Assembly: GCA_002436085.1 (NCBI GenBank)
Contig: DIXT01000005.1
Location: 1 to 24,472, forward strand
From: Anaerolineaceae bacterium UBA6073
GTDB lineage: Bacteria; Chloroflexota; Anaerolineae; Anaerolineales; Anaerolineaceae
Length of the DNA stretch: 24,472 nucleotides
Direction of reading: 5' to 3'
The stretch's first letter is position 1. Each line of letters starts with the position of its first letter. The notes below the pieces were generated by a model. It was not told the DNA's origin. It did no database searches and saw nothing but the letters and a program-made list of their open reading frames with translations. Positions 14,995 through 24,001 of this stretch are shown here, in pieces. The translations under genes were made by a program, and so were the position numbers.

Positions 14995-17457
14995 ATGTAC
15001 AATAAAACTATGGCTGATTCCTTTGATATTGAACGAAAAATTTCTGAAATCGAAGCAGAATTAGCGAATCTGGATTATCACCGTGACCAGTTACTGGATG
15101 AGCTGACACAATTACGCCGGCAGCTCCTTCAAAAAGATTCCCCAGCACAACTATTGCTGAACATTCAGGGAATTACAGTCAATAACCAATCCTCTCAAGA
15201 AGAAAAGATACGGTTGTTCCGTTCTTTATTCAAAGGGCGGGAGGATGTGTTCCCACGCAGGTTCGAAAATTCCAAAACCGGAAAGTCAGGCTACGCCCCC
15301 GTCTGTCGTAATGAATGGCAAGCGGGTATCTGCCAGAAGCCGAAGATCGCCTGCCAGGAATGCAATTTTCGCGCGTTTGTTCAAGTTAGCGATGAGACCA
15401 TCCGGAATCATCTCAAAGGAAATGACCCCCATGACCGTTCAGGCAGAGACTTTACGATGGGGGTTTATCCTTTGTTGGCGGACGAATCATGCTGGTTTCT
15501 GGCAGCTGATTTTGATAAGTCCACCTGGACTGAAGACACCAAAACCTTTCTGGAGACGTGTGTCAGTTATCAGTTTCCTGCCGTCTTGGAACGATCACGA
15601 TCCGGAAATGGTGGGCATGTATGGATATTTTTTGAAACACCAGTTCCTGCAGTATTAGCGCGAAAACTTGGGTCATTACTGCTTACCAGTACGATGAACC
15701 GGCGACCGGAAATCGGAATGGATTCTTATGACCGGCTTTTCCCCAGTCAGGACACCTTGCCCAGAGGCGGGTTCGGTAATCTGATTGCACTACTGCTGCA
15801 GAAAAAACCACGCGAACAAAATAACAGCGTCTTTTTGGACAATGATCTCAATCCCTATCCCGATCAGTGGGCTTTTTTGTCATCAATTCAGAAGATGGCT
15901 CATCAAGACCTCGAAAGAATTGTTAAGAATGTTCAAGACGAAGGTGAATTCACCGGCGTCCGGGCGGTGGTTTTAGATGAAACCGAGAACGAACCCTGGA
16001 AACTGACCCCATCACGAAAATATAAGGAACCCCCAATAACTGGTCCTTTGCCAGATCAACTCAACCTGGTCATCAGCAATCAGATTTACATTGAAAAAGA
16101 AGGTCTGCCCGCGCCCTTGCGAAATCGCCTCATCCGTTTGGCCGCCTTTCAAAACCCGGAATTCTACAAAGCACAGGCGATGCGCCTCTCAACGTTCGGG
16201 AAACCCAGGATTATCAGCTGTTGTGAGGAATATCCGAAACACCTTGCCTTACCCAGAGGGTGCCAGGAAGAACTGTTGCAGGTACTGGGTGAGCTAAAAA
16301 TCAAAACAAAGATAATTGACGAACGTGCGGCTGGTGATCCTCTATTATTAAACTTCCAGGGAATGCTTCGTCCTGAGCAGCAGCTTGCCGCAGATCAACT
16401 GATTAAGCATGATATTGGTGTTCTTTCTGCTTCCACAGCATTTGGCAAAACGGTCATTGGTGCATGGTTAATTGCTCAAAGGAAAGTAAACACCCTGGTG
16501 ATTGTTCATCGAAGACAGCTGATGGACCAATGGGTAGAAAGCCTCCAATCGTTTTTAGGACTGGGGAAAAAGGAAATCGGGCAGATCGGGGGTGGAAAAC
16601 ATAAAATCACCGGAACGGTAGATGTAGCGATGATCCAGAGCCTGATCAACAAGGGCACAGTCAATGATCTGGTGGGGAATTATGGCCATATCATTGTGGA
16701 TGAATGCCACCACATTTCCGCAGCCAGTTTTGAGCAGGTGATTCGGCAAGCAAAAGCCAGGTTCATTACCGGTTTATCTGCAACCGTCACCCGGCAGGAC
16801 GGTCACCACCCGATCATTTTTATGCAATGTGGACCTGTCCGATACCGGGTAGATGATCGCCAACAAGCCGCCGCACGCTCATTTACCCACAAGGTGATTG
16901 TCCGTAGAACCAATTTTGTTTTGCCAATCCGGGCGGACAATACTCCAGAACCAGGCATTCAGGAAGTATATGCGATGCTAGCAGCGGACTCGCACCGGAA
17001 TCAAATGATTATTGAAGATGTTGTTGAAGCCATTCATACCGGCCGGTCGCCTGTATTGTTGACAGAGCGGCGAGAACACCTCACATATTTTGCAGACACC
17101 CTGGCTGATAAAGTGAAAAATATCATCGTGTTATCCGGCGGGATGGGTCGCAAACAACGAATTTTACTGATGGAGCAATTAAAAAATATTCCGGAGGATG
17201 AAGAGCGTTTGATCATTGCCACCGGAAGGTATCTGGGGGAAGGGTTTGATGATGCTCGCCTTGACACTTTATTTTTAGCATTGCCGATTGCCTGGCGCGG
17301 AACGGTAGCGCAATATGCAGGTCGACTTCACCGCAATTATGACCGAAAAAGTGAGGTGATCATCTATGATTATGTCGATGACCAGGTGCCAGTACTGGCT
17401 GGTATGTTTGGAAAGAGGAAAAAGGGGTATAAGGCCATCGGCTATGAACTAAGTTAG
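14995..17457 (+). CDS. TOTE-type archaeo-eukaryotic primase fused to SF2 helicase
   Basis: An 820-residue fusion. A coiled coil (about 10-48) leads into an AEP primase of the type assigned to TOTE conflict systems: LFRSLFKGREDVFPRRFENS, a likely zinc cluster (Cys104, Cys113, Cys120, Cys123), the metal-binding DFD at 172-174 in FLAADFDKSTW, SGNGGHVWIFF (203-213) with the catalytic His208, and SYDRLFPSQDTLPRGGFGNL. A linker to about 455 precedes an SF2 helicase: LRPEQQLAADQL, Walker A AFGKT (482-486), DECHH (569-573), SATVTR (595-600), and motif VI QYAGRLHRNY (773-782). All catalytic residues are present, so both activities are plausible: de novo primer or short DNA/RNA synthesis plus unwinding. 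Related proteins are proposed to act in conflict with mobile elements; the present role is inferred. ATG at 15010 is an alternative start. No partner gene is directly adjacent, and an IS lies upstream. Confidence 0.88.
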   Translation: MYNKTMADSFDIERKISEIEAELANLDYHRDQLLDELTQLRRQLLQKDSPAQLLLNIQGITVNNQSSQEEKIRLFRSLFKGREDVFPRRFENSKTGKSGYAPVCRNEWQAGICQKPKIACQECNFRAFVQVSDETIRNHLKGNDPHDRSGRDFTMGVYPLLADESCWFLAADFDKSTWTEDTKTFLETCVSYQFPAVLERSRSGNGGHVWIFFETPVPAVLARKLGSLLLTSTMNRRPEIGMDSYDRLFPSQDTLPRGGFGNLIALLLQKKPREQNNSVFLDNDLNPYPDQWAFLSSIQKMAHQDLERIVKNVQDEGEFTGVRAVVLDETENEPWKLTPSRKYKEPPITGPLPDQLNLVISNQIYIEKEGLPAPLRNRLIRLAAFQNPEFYKAQAMRLSTFGKPRIISCCEEYPKHLALPRGCQEELLQVLGELKIKTKIIDERAAGDPLLLNFQGMLRPEQQLAADQLIKHDIGVLSASTAFGKTVIGAWLIAQRKVNTLVIVHRRQLMDQWVESLQSFLGLGKKEIGQIGGGKHKITGTVDVAMIQSLINKGTVNDLVGNYGHIIVDECHHISAASFEQVIRQAKARFITGLSATVTRQDGHHPIIFMQCGPVRYRVDDRQQAAARSFTHKVIVRRTNFVLPIRADNTPEPGIQEVYAMLAADSHRNQMIIEDVVEAIHTGRSPVLLTERREHLTYFADTLADKVKNIIVLSGGMGRKQRILLMEQLKNIPEDEERLIIATGRYLGEGFDDARLDTLFLALPIAWRGTVAQYAGRLHRNYDRKSEVIIYDYVDDQVPVLAGMFGKRKKGYKAIGYELS

Positions 17458-17853
17458 CCAAAAAATTCGAGGATATTCTAGAAATTTGCAATTGACATGA
17501 CGTTGGTAGAAAGATTTGTTAGACCTTACAAACACTTTTCAACCTTGAAAAACCTAAAATTGTTAGTTTTTCCACCAGGAGCAGATGTTTGGAATGATGT
17601 GAGCGGGAGAAGCGCAGGCAAAGGCGTTTAAACAAAAATGGGAAACTTTTTTCGAAAGCACTCTTTCGCACATCGAGACCTTATGATCTCCAGGCACCGC
17701 TGCTGTTTCCAAGCCAGTTGCCAGTCCGCGTTTGGCGGACGTTCCTGATGTTGAAATTATTATACACCCGACTCGCAATTTTGTTGGAAAGGGGATGCTT
17801 TGAAAATGATACAGGTCAAGTGATGACTTGAGTTGGTATTTATATTAATGACA
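17458..17853. other. About 400 bp without a credible gene
   Basis: This stretch follows the primase-helicase gene and precedes the DUF35 relic. It has a hairpin GTCCGC-GTTTG-GCGGAC near 17724-17740 and a minus-strand TATAAT at 17758-17763 without a -35. A 71-codon minus-strand frame (17563-17778) lacks a recognisable domain and Shine-Dalgarno and is not called. It looks like debris of past insertions. Confidence 0.5.
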
Positions 17854-17856
17854 CTA

Positions 17857-17925
17857 CCCTGCATCACCGGTAAGAACTTGTAGCCATGGACGATAATGCC
17901 GCGGTCGCCACCCAGGTTGTACTCA
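17857..17925 (-). pseudogene. C-terminal relic of a DUF35 OB-fold gene
   Basis: The minus-strand translation reads YNLGGDRGIIVHGYKFLPV followed by MQG. The intact gene at 19708-20109 ends NDGDERGIIVYGYKFRPV followed by MQG. The nucleotide sequences are clearly related over about 65 bp with many substitutions, and the relic lacks one G before its stop codon. Only the last 20 or so codons remain. The stop codon of the DUF6994-like gene lies 2-4 bp to the right, so the junction is abrupt. It represents either a decayed paralogue or one end of an insertion. Confidence 0.8.
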
Positions 17926-17927
17926 AA

Positions 17928-18632
17928 TTATTTTTTCATCTCATTGACGTAATTCTCTATTCGTTTGTTTCTTGAATTGATGAACCCAACCACCCTGTTT
18001 TTATATAAAAGATATTGATTGACATCAGTAAAAGTTGGACGAGTTCTAAAACCATCAAACGGCAAGTAAAAGTCAATCATCTTGTTTTCAGTAATAAGAT
18101 CATCCAACAAGAAAAAGTGTATGTATCCCAAAAAATCATCAAACAAATCGAAAAACCCCTTATATCTCAATAAGGTGTCATAAAGTGGACTTTTCTCCTG
18201 AAGGTAAAAGCGACGAATACACTCTAAGGTCAAATCAAACCTGTCATCAATTAAACCAATCACTCCACGAGCCTGGTTGATTGTGTGCTTTCCGTCAATC
18301 CTGTTATTCGGAAATATGACATAAGCCCCAATGGTGGAACCTGTGTCGAAGAGCTCATTTACTTCACTTGGAATTTGCTCGGTAAGCCACTTCTTGCGTT
18401 GATGGTTTTTATAAGAGTGTGTGATTGCATCACTGCCCAAGAAAAATTCTCCAAGTTCTGAGTTGTGATATAGATACGCGCCTTTTTTGTCATCACGCAA
18501 TTCCAGGAGGCTTCCAATTGGCAATGGCTTGCTCCACAATAGCTTATGATACTTGCGAAGTGTTGGACTGGCACTGTCGGGGTCACCGCCAATGGAATCG
18601 GAGTAAAAATTAAAAGTAGTATCAATCTTCAT
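17928..18632 (-). CDS. DUF6994-like protein of unknown function
   Basis: A 234-residue soluble protein starting MKIDTTFNFYSDSIGGDPDS. It shows features I associate with DUF6994: DPDSASPTLRKYHKLLWSKPLP, AYLYHNSELGEFFLGSDAI, a block GAYVIFPNNRIDGKHTINQA, then DRFDLTLECIRRFYLQEKSPL and a hydrophobic aromatic stretch GYIHFFLLDDL. No catalytic motif is known to me. Members occur scattered in bacteria, and the invariant histidines, acidic residues and ECIRRFY helix suggest a conserved binding site. It is AT-rich compared with the core genes and has no clear Shine-Dalgarno. It lies in the island with a GNAT gene upstream on the same strand (134-bp gap). Confidence 0.65.
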   Translation of the reverse strand: MKIDTTFNFYSDSIGGDPDSASPTLRKYHKLLWSKPLPIGSLLELRDDKKGAYLYHNSELGEFFLGSDAITHSYKNHQRKKWLTEQIPSEVNELFDTGSTIGAYVIFPNNRIDGKHTINQARGVIGLIDDRFDLTLECIRRFYLQEKSPLYDTLLRYKGFFDLFDDFLGYIHFFLLDDLITENKMIDFYLPFDGFRTRPTFTDVNQYLLYKNRVVGFINSRNKRIENYVNEMKK

Positions 18633-18766
18633 TTTCGTTTTAGAAATAGAACCCCTTTTCCAGATACATGAACGCTTACACCTGACTGCTGGAGTTACTT
18701 GTATCTCTGCGGGCGCGAATTGCTAATTGATGTGTGCTGACTGGAACAGAAATACATCGAAATGGG

Positions 18767-19528
18767 TTACAACGAAAGTGAAACAACATCTGCAAGTTTT
18801 ATAAACCCTGTACTTTTTATCAAGTTTTGGGATGCGATATTTGTTGAAGTGCATGATGCAATGGGCACTTTTGGGATATTGATTATAAAATTCAACATTG
18901 CACCAAGGACGATTCTCGCATATCCCTTGTTTCGGTATGCAAACAAAGTGTTCATACCTATCTCAACAGCGCGATCCTTCATATAAGGCATATCTGGAGC
19001 GTCAGAAACGCTTACGAGATTACCACCGACATAGAACCCAAAAGCATAACCCTTTTCTACAATTTCTTTGTAGTAATCGGCTAGCCAGGTTTCTGCTTCA
19101 CTATCAGGGTATTGCGTCTTAAAGAATTGGAGATATGCAGGATAATCCTTTAAGGTAAGCTGATTTGCTTTTGAGCAATCGATGTCCGAGGGCAATTTGG
19201 AGAAATAGTACTTATAGTCGTGCTGTAAAAGTTTTCCAAAGTGGTCGTAAAAGATTCCTCTGAGTTTTGATATATCTTTGGTGTTCTTGAAAGACGACTG
19301 AATCCAATCAACGCTTTGCAACAATGCTTGTCCATAAGTAACAATAGTTGTTTCAGCTGAAAGATAGGCGTACAAATCAAATGGTTTGTTATATCCTTCC
19401 TGAACAGTATCTCTGTGTGGAGAAAACGACAAGTAAAACGTCCCCGCTTGGTCCACTAGTTCGGGACTGACTCCAAGCCATTCAGCGTAATATTTTGTTG
19501 TTTCGTCAAGGTAGTTCATATCTGTCAT
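18767..19528 (-). CDS. GNAT family N-acetyltransferase
   Basis: A 253-residue protein whose C-terminal half is a GCN5-related acetyltransferase domain. It has strands AFGFYVGGNLVSVSDAPDMP, the motif A loop GMNTLFAYRNKGYARIVLGA (R/Q-x-x-G-x-A, acetyl-CoA pyrophosphate binding) and the motif B-like PIASCTSTNIASQNLIKSTGF. The N-terminal 130 residues are a separate, poorly recognisable domain that may define the substrate. The arrangement resembles FR47-like GNATs with an N-terminal extension. The substrate is unknown. AT-rich base use and a missing Shine-Dalgarno set it apart from core genes. It lies upstream of the DUF6994-like gene on the same strand, so the two may be acquired cargo. Confidence 0.8.
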   Translation of the reverse strand: MTDMNYLDETTKYYAEWLGVSPELVDQAGTFYLSFSPHRDTVQEGYNKPFDLYAYLSAETTIVTYGQALLQSVDWIQSSFKNTKDISKLRGIFYDHFGKLLQHDYKYYFSKLPSDIDCSKANQLTLKDYPAYLQFFKTQYPDSEAETWLADYYKEIVEKGYAFGFYVGGNLVSVSDAPDMPYMKDRAVEIGMNTLFAYRNKGYARIVLGAMLNFIINIPKVPIASCTSTNIASQNLIKSTGFIKLADVVSLSL

Positions 19529-19657
19529 GTGGGTGGTAAAAAGTCCATGCGACCTGTAATTGGGTGGGATGACAAGGTAAGTTTGTCAGTCGGTAGGGTG
19601 GGTTCAATTATGGGAACCTCCAATCCCATCAGTACTTAAAATTATAAACCTCAATAT

Positions 19658-19687
19658 AAAAAAACGCCCTCCATCTCTGGAAGGCGC
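19658..19687 (-). terminator. Rho-independent terminator of the DUF35 gene
   Basis: On the minus strand CGCCTTCC pairs with GGAGGGCG (19679-19686 and 19665-19672), one G-T wobble included, around a 6-nt loop, followed by seven T residues. It lies about 20 bp after the DUF35 stop. Confidence 0.88.
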
Positions 19688-19707
19688 TTCTATACTCAAT
19701 AATAGAG

Positions 19708-20109
19708 CTACCCCTGCATCACCGGCCGGAACTTATACCCATACACGATAATCCCGCGCTCGTCGCCGTCATTGCGGACCTTGCGGGTCACCATCTCCAC
19801 CGGCATGCCAATGCGCACCGGCTCATCCCCCAGGTCCGTCAGTTGCGCGGTCACCATGGGGCCTTCGGTCAGCTTCACCAGCGCGATGGTATACGGCGCC
19901 TGCTCCTCAAAGCCCGCTGGCGCGTTGGCCATGTGGGTATAGGAATAAACCTCGCCCTGACCGCTGAAGGTGAAGGGCGTTTTGGCTTCTCCGCCGCATT
20001 CCGGGCAGATATCCCGGGGCGGGAAAATCTTCGCGTCGCAGTGCGGGCAGGTCTCTCCCACCAGCGCGTAGCGTTGTTTTTTCAATCTCCAATAGCGTGG
20101 AACTTCCAT
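19708..20109 (-). CDS. Zn-ribbon/OB-fold (DUF35) acyl-CoA-associated protein
   Basis: A 133-residue protein with an N-terminal zinc ribbon (CPHC at about 21-24 and CPECGG at about 35-40) and a C-terminal OB fold (YSYTHMANAPAGFEEQAPYT, VTAQLTDLGDEPVRIGMPV, GIIVYGYKFRPV). Such proteins work with thiolases or ketosynthase-like enzymes in acyl-CoA condensation, channelling CoA substrates. Here no thiolase gene is adjacent, which is unusual; the partner may lie elsewhere or may have been separated by rearrangement. AAGGAGA precedes the ATG. A terminator follows. A relic of a paralogue's 3' end lies at 17857-17925, suggesting a second DUF35 gene once existed here. Confidence 0.9.
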   Translation of the reverse strand: MEVPRYWRLKKQRYALVGETCPHCDAKIFPPRDICPECGGEAKTPFTFSGQGEVYSYTHMANAPAGFEEQAPYTIALVKLTEGPMVTAQLTDLGDEPVRIGMPVEMVTRKVRNDGDERGIIVYGYKFRPVMQG

Positions 20110-20289
20110 TGTTATCTCCTTACAGCATTTACTGTTTCAGAGTTTACTGACACCAGACTCTCATTTTCTATCAGGTTTTCTTCCATAGGCTGGAATGCCT
20201 CTCAAACGCGGGCTTTCATTCCGCCTTATCATGCGTAGATTTCATGCTCTGTTGGCTCCGGGCAGCCTTAATGCCATACAATTGCTGTT

Positions 20290-20774
20290 GTGCCGGAAAT
20301 AAGCCTCTCACTTCCACAGGCGCGCGCTCTGATGCTCACCGCGCAAGGTCTGGCCTACCCGCCCAACTGCCCTGCTCTCAAAGCCGACATCCTCGCCGCC
20401 ATACGCGGGATCCACAACCTGCAGATTGACACGATCAGCATAGTGGCGCGCGCGCACCTGCACGTCCTCTGGTCGTGCATCGGCACGTTCAACCCGCGCT
20501 GGCTCGACGGGCTGCACGCAGAAGGCAGGCTTTTTGAGTAATGGGTGTTCGCCGCCTGTTTGCTCCCGGTTGAAGACTATCCGCTTTACCGCAGCCTGAT
20601 GCGCGAAAAAAACTGTTCCTGGAAGAAGGGGTTCCCCCGGAGGACGCACTGCTGACGGAGCTGGCAGAAACGCTGCGGGCTTACACAAGCTGGCAGGGCT
20701 TATCCGAAGTGAGCTTTAGTGCCTCTGAGCCCGGGCGAATGCCAGGAGCGCTGAACGCCCGGCTGCGGAGCTAA
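20290..20774 (+). pseudogene. ycaQ: Broken ycaQ-type winged-helix DNA glycosylase gene
   Basis: The first 83 codons match the N-terminus of the YcaQ (DUF1006) family: LSLPQARALMLTAQGLAY, ILAAIRGIHNLQIDTISIVA, RAHLHVLWSCIG, RWLDGLHAEGRLFE. A TAA stop at 20539-20541 then replaces the expected tyrosine, and the same frame continues WVFAACLLPVEDYPLYRSLM to about 20610. After an A-run the reading switches frame to LFLEEGVPPEDALLTELAET and ends GMPGALNARLRS-type before TAA at 20772, resembling the family C-terminus. About 230 central residues are missing compared with the roughly 400-residue family. Functional members unhook DNA interstrand crosslinks; this copy cannot. The start is GTG. Confidence 0.85.
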
Positions 20775-20788
20775 GCTAAGTACTGGCG

Positions 20789-21340
20789 TTAATAAATCTG
20801 CCCCTGGCCGAACTGAAAGTGGTGCTCCAAAGCCACCGCGCCGTCCGGGTCATGCTGCAAAACCGAAAAATGGTCAATCATCACGCGCCAGTCGATTTTT
20901 TTGGACTGGATAAACTCCAACGCTTTGGGAAGATCTTGCCAGCTCAGGTCCTGCACCGCCAGCGTAATGTGCGGATGCCAGAGCGCCGGGCTGTAAAGCA
21001 GGTTTGGCTCAGCGGTATGCTCCTGCAGCAGCTGCCAGATATTCAAATGGGTCTTTACCAGACCGGGATTTTTGAGAATTTCCAGGAAAACAACGGGCGA
21101 CTGGCTGATGAAATGTTCCACGCCTTGTACAACGATATCAAAGGGCTCAAGCGCTTCAGCGCTGTTTTTTAGCAGCGGGATGACCGCTTCCAGGTCGTAG
21201 CGCTCTCCCAATTGCCAGGTGAAGTGCGGCACGGTCGCCGTCCGCACGTACTTACACCCAAAGCGTTCTTCCAGGTCGTCCCACATCTGCAGGACCTGAT
21301 CTTCGTAGGGTTTGGGGAGCGTAGAGATAAGCGCGTGCAT
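20789..21340 (-). CDS. 2H phosphoesterase (2'-5' RNA ligase-like)
   Basis: A 183-residue protein with the two HxT motifs of the 2H phosphoesterase superfamily: HFT (39-41) in TATVPHFTWQL and HIT (124-126) in WHPHITLAV. The spacing, and an otherwise alpha/beta sequence with FDIVVQGVEHF between them, fit the LigT/YjcG-like branch. Members act on 2'-5' linkages or cyclic phosphates of RNA or nucleotides; the substrate here is not known. It is a single gene, converging with the ycaQ relic and separated from it by 14 bp. Confidence 0.88.
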   Translation of the reverse strand: MHALISTLPKPYEDQVLQMWDDLEERFGCKYVRTATVPHFTWQLGERYDLEAVIPLLKNSAEALEPFDIVVQGVEHFISQSPVVFLEILKNPGLVKTHLNIWQLLQEHTAEPNLLYSPALWHPHITLAVQDLSWQDLPKALEFIQSKKIDWRVMIDHFSVLQHDPDGAVALEHHFQFGQGQIY

Positions 21341-21364
21341 GAGTCCGTCCTTTCCTTATAAGTG

Positions 21365-21370
21365 ATTATA
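21365..21370 (-). promoter_or_regulatory. Possible -10 element of the 2H phosphoesterase gene
   Basis: A perfect TATAAT on the minus strand, about 25 bp before the ATG. No -35 is visible, so the call rests on the hexamer and its position alone. Confidence 0.4.
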
Positions 21371-21705
21371 TCAAGTGAAGGGCTGCCCGCGCCAATAAAT
21401 GGTGCTGCGGGCTGCCCGAAGAGCCTTCGACTTGGCTCAGGAAGACGGTGAACTTGTCATTCAGATACCCTGAAGAGTACAGGCCAAACTGAAGAATCTA
21501 TTCATTATAAAATCCAGATCCTTCGCTGCGCTCCAGGATGACAAGCACCTTGTCATTAGGAGGAGTGGCAGCGACTGAAGCAATCTCCCCCTATGCCAGA
21601 AGGGAAACGCTGTACCCATTAGGGTATCAGGATGATAAGTACATAGGGAGATCGCTTCGTGCCTTCGCGATGACGAAAGAATAGGATAAACAGGGAGACC
21701 GCGGT
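21371..21705. repeat. 335-bp intergenic patch of interspersed REP-like sequences
   Basis: No gene is seen. It contains CTTCGACTTGGCTCAGG (21425-21441), CTTCGCTGCGCTCCAGGATG, a perfect hairpin ATGACAAG-CAC-CTTGTCAT (21538-21556), and GGGAGATCGCTTCGTGCC followed by TTCGCGATGACGAAAG (about 21646-21680). The last is the same repeat family as that between 10261 and 10831. The hairpins may also stop or stabilise the transcript of the CDF gene. Confidence 0.75.
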
Positions 21706-22611
21706 TTACAGCTCGGCGCGGAACTGCGCGCGTGGGTGGTAATGCACATGCACGCTGCGCAAGTCCGGCAGACTATCCAGCAAAGTCTTTTCCACCTGGC
21801 TGGCAATGCGGTCCCCGTCGTGCACGCTGATCTGGTCGCTTACGCTGATGGTCAGGTTGATAATGTAGTACTGCCCGAAGCGGTGCGCCAGAATGCTGTC
21901 CACTTCTTGTACGCCAGGGACTGCACGCACAAGCGCCGTGACCTTGTCGTTCAGGGGTTTGCCGGGCACGGTATCCATCAGTGCGTTGGTCGATTCCCGC
22001 ACAATGGAAATACCGGTGCGCAGGATGAAGAACGCGACCAGCCCGCCGGCAGCGGGGTCCATCCAGAGGTAACCCAGCCTGCCCATAAATATGCCCAGCG
22101 TGGCAGCCGAGGCAGCCAGGATGTCGTTGCGGTGGTCCGAGGCCAGGGCAATCACGGTCTCGTTGTTGGTGCGTTTGCCGATGCGGGCGGTTATCAGGAA
22201 AAGCGCGATTTTAATGAGGACGGTGCCAAGCGCAACGTACAGCGCCAATTGGCTGCCTCCGTTGAAATCGCCCTTGCCTTGCAGCACCTGCAGCAGCGTG
22301 TCGATGGCGTTCCAGAAGATGGTGAGCGCGGTGGTGATTACGAACGCGCCGACCACCAGCGCGCCGACGCTCTCGTACTGGGTGTGCCCGAATGGGTGCT
22401 CGTCGTCCGCGGGTTTGTTAGCGGCGCGCACAAAGACGGACACCACCAGGTAGTAAACTACATCGGAGGTGGAGTTGATGCCGTCAGCCAGCAGCGCCGG
22501 GGAGCTGCCGAGGATGCCCACGATGGACTTGACCAACGCCAGGATGATGTTTACGCCCAGGCCGAGGCTTACCGAGAGATTTGTTTGTTTGATGCGCTGC
22601 TCGTTATCCAT
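21706..22611 (-). CDS. Cation diffusion facilitator family transporter
   Basis: A 301-residue CDF protein, a metal/proton antiporter of the cytoplasmic membrane exporting divalent metals such as Zn, Mn or Fe. About six membrane helices occupy residues 12-215. The transport-site motifs are LLADGINSTSD (41-50, Asp43 and Asn46) and ALASDHRNDIL (155-165, His160 and Asp163). DDEHPFGHTQYE after helix 2 is a family landmark. The C-terminal 80 residues form the cytoplasmic ferredoxin-like dimer domain with DSILAHRFGQYY and VHVHYHPR. Asn in place of His in the first motif differs from typical zinc exporters and may point to other metals, but that is not decisive. AAAGGAA lies before the ATG. Confidence 0.93.
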   Translation of the reverse strand: MDNEQRIKQTNLSVSLGLGVNIILALVKSIVGILGSSPALLADGINSTSDVVYYLVVSVFVRAANKPADDEHPFGHTQYESVGALVVGAFVITTALTIFWNAIDTLLQVLQGKGDFNGGSQLALYVALGTVLIKIALFLITARIGKRTNNETVIALASDHRNDILAASAATLGIFMGRLGYLWMDPAAGGLVAFFILRTGISIVRESTNALMDTVPGKPLNDKVTALVRAVPGVQEVDSILAHRFGQYYIINLTISVSDQISVHDGDRIASQVEKTLLDSLPDLRSVHVHYHPRAQFRAEL

Positions 22612-22679
22612 ATGGTTTATTCCTTTGGGCGGGCGTTTGGGTTAGTTTCGCTCCCCCGCCGCTTTGCGCCAGGCAGATT

Positions 22680-22700
22680 GGCGCGCTTTGTTCGCGCGCC
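22680..22700 (-). terminator. GC-rich hairpin after trpS, possible terminator
   Basis: Perfect 7-bp stem GGCGCGC/GCGCGCC with a 7-nt loop, 46 bp after the trpS stop on the minus strand. No T-tract follows, so it may only be a transcript-stabilising hairpin. Confidence 0.4.
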
Positions 22701-22746
22701 TGATGGATGATAGAAGTGCCTTCCGTTACTCCGGATCTTCCCTGCC

Positions 22747-23742
<996 letters not shown>

Positions 23743-23774
23743 AGCTTAATCCTCAGTTTTGTTTGTGGAGGCTA

Positions 23775-23780
23775 ATTATA
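23775..23780 (-). promoter_or_regulatory. -10 element of trpS
   Basis: Perfect TATAAT on the minus strand, 33 bp before the trpS ATG, in an otherwise GC-rich stretch. No -35 match is seen at 16-18 bp. Confidence 0.45.
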
Positions 23781-23881
23781 ATCCAGCTTTTTTTCGCGGC
23801 GCGCGAGCCGCGGATTGGAAAAGGACCCCCGGAAATTGATGGGAGGAATGGGACTCAACATGCTGCACTTAAAGGGGGCAA

Positions 23882-23927
23882 CTTCGTTGGTACGTTCCTT
23901 ATGCAGAGATTTGTAAATTCAACGAAG
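23882..23927. repeat. 8-bp inverted repeat upstream of the secreted-protein gene
   Basis: CTTCGTTG (23882-23889) and CAACGAAG (23920-23927) are exact reverse complements separated by 30 bp, about 75 bp before the start of the following gene. It could be a regulator-binding site or a leader hairpin. The rest of the 259-bp gap (23743-24001) is AT-rich and shows nothing else certain. Confidence 0.4.
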
Positions 23928-24001
23928 ATGTAATAAGATGGCAAGCTGTTAAATAAAAATACATAAAAAAGTATCAATGTACTGACCGGGAAAGGAACAC
24001 A

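Noticed and set aside
14886..17486. TTCTAGAAAT present on both sides of the primase-helicase gene (14886-14895 and 17477-17486)
   Set aside because: A 10-base match built on an 8-base palindrome in AT-rich DNA is within chance; no further similarity flanks it.
17563..17778. A 71-codon minus-strand frame with many cysteines
   Set aside because: No ribosome binding site and no recognised family. It is probably chance, though a database search could revive it.
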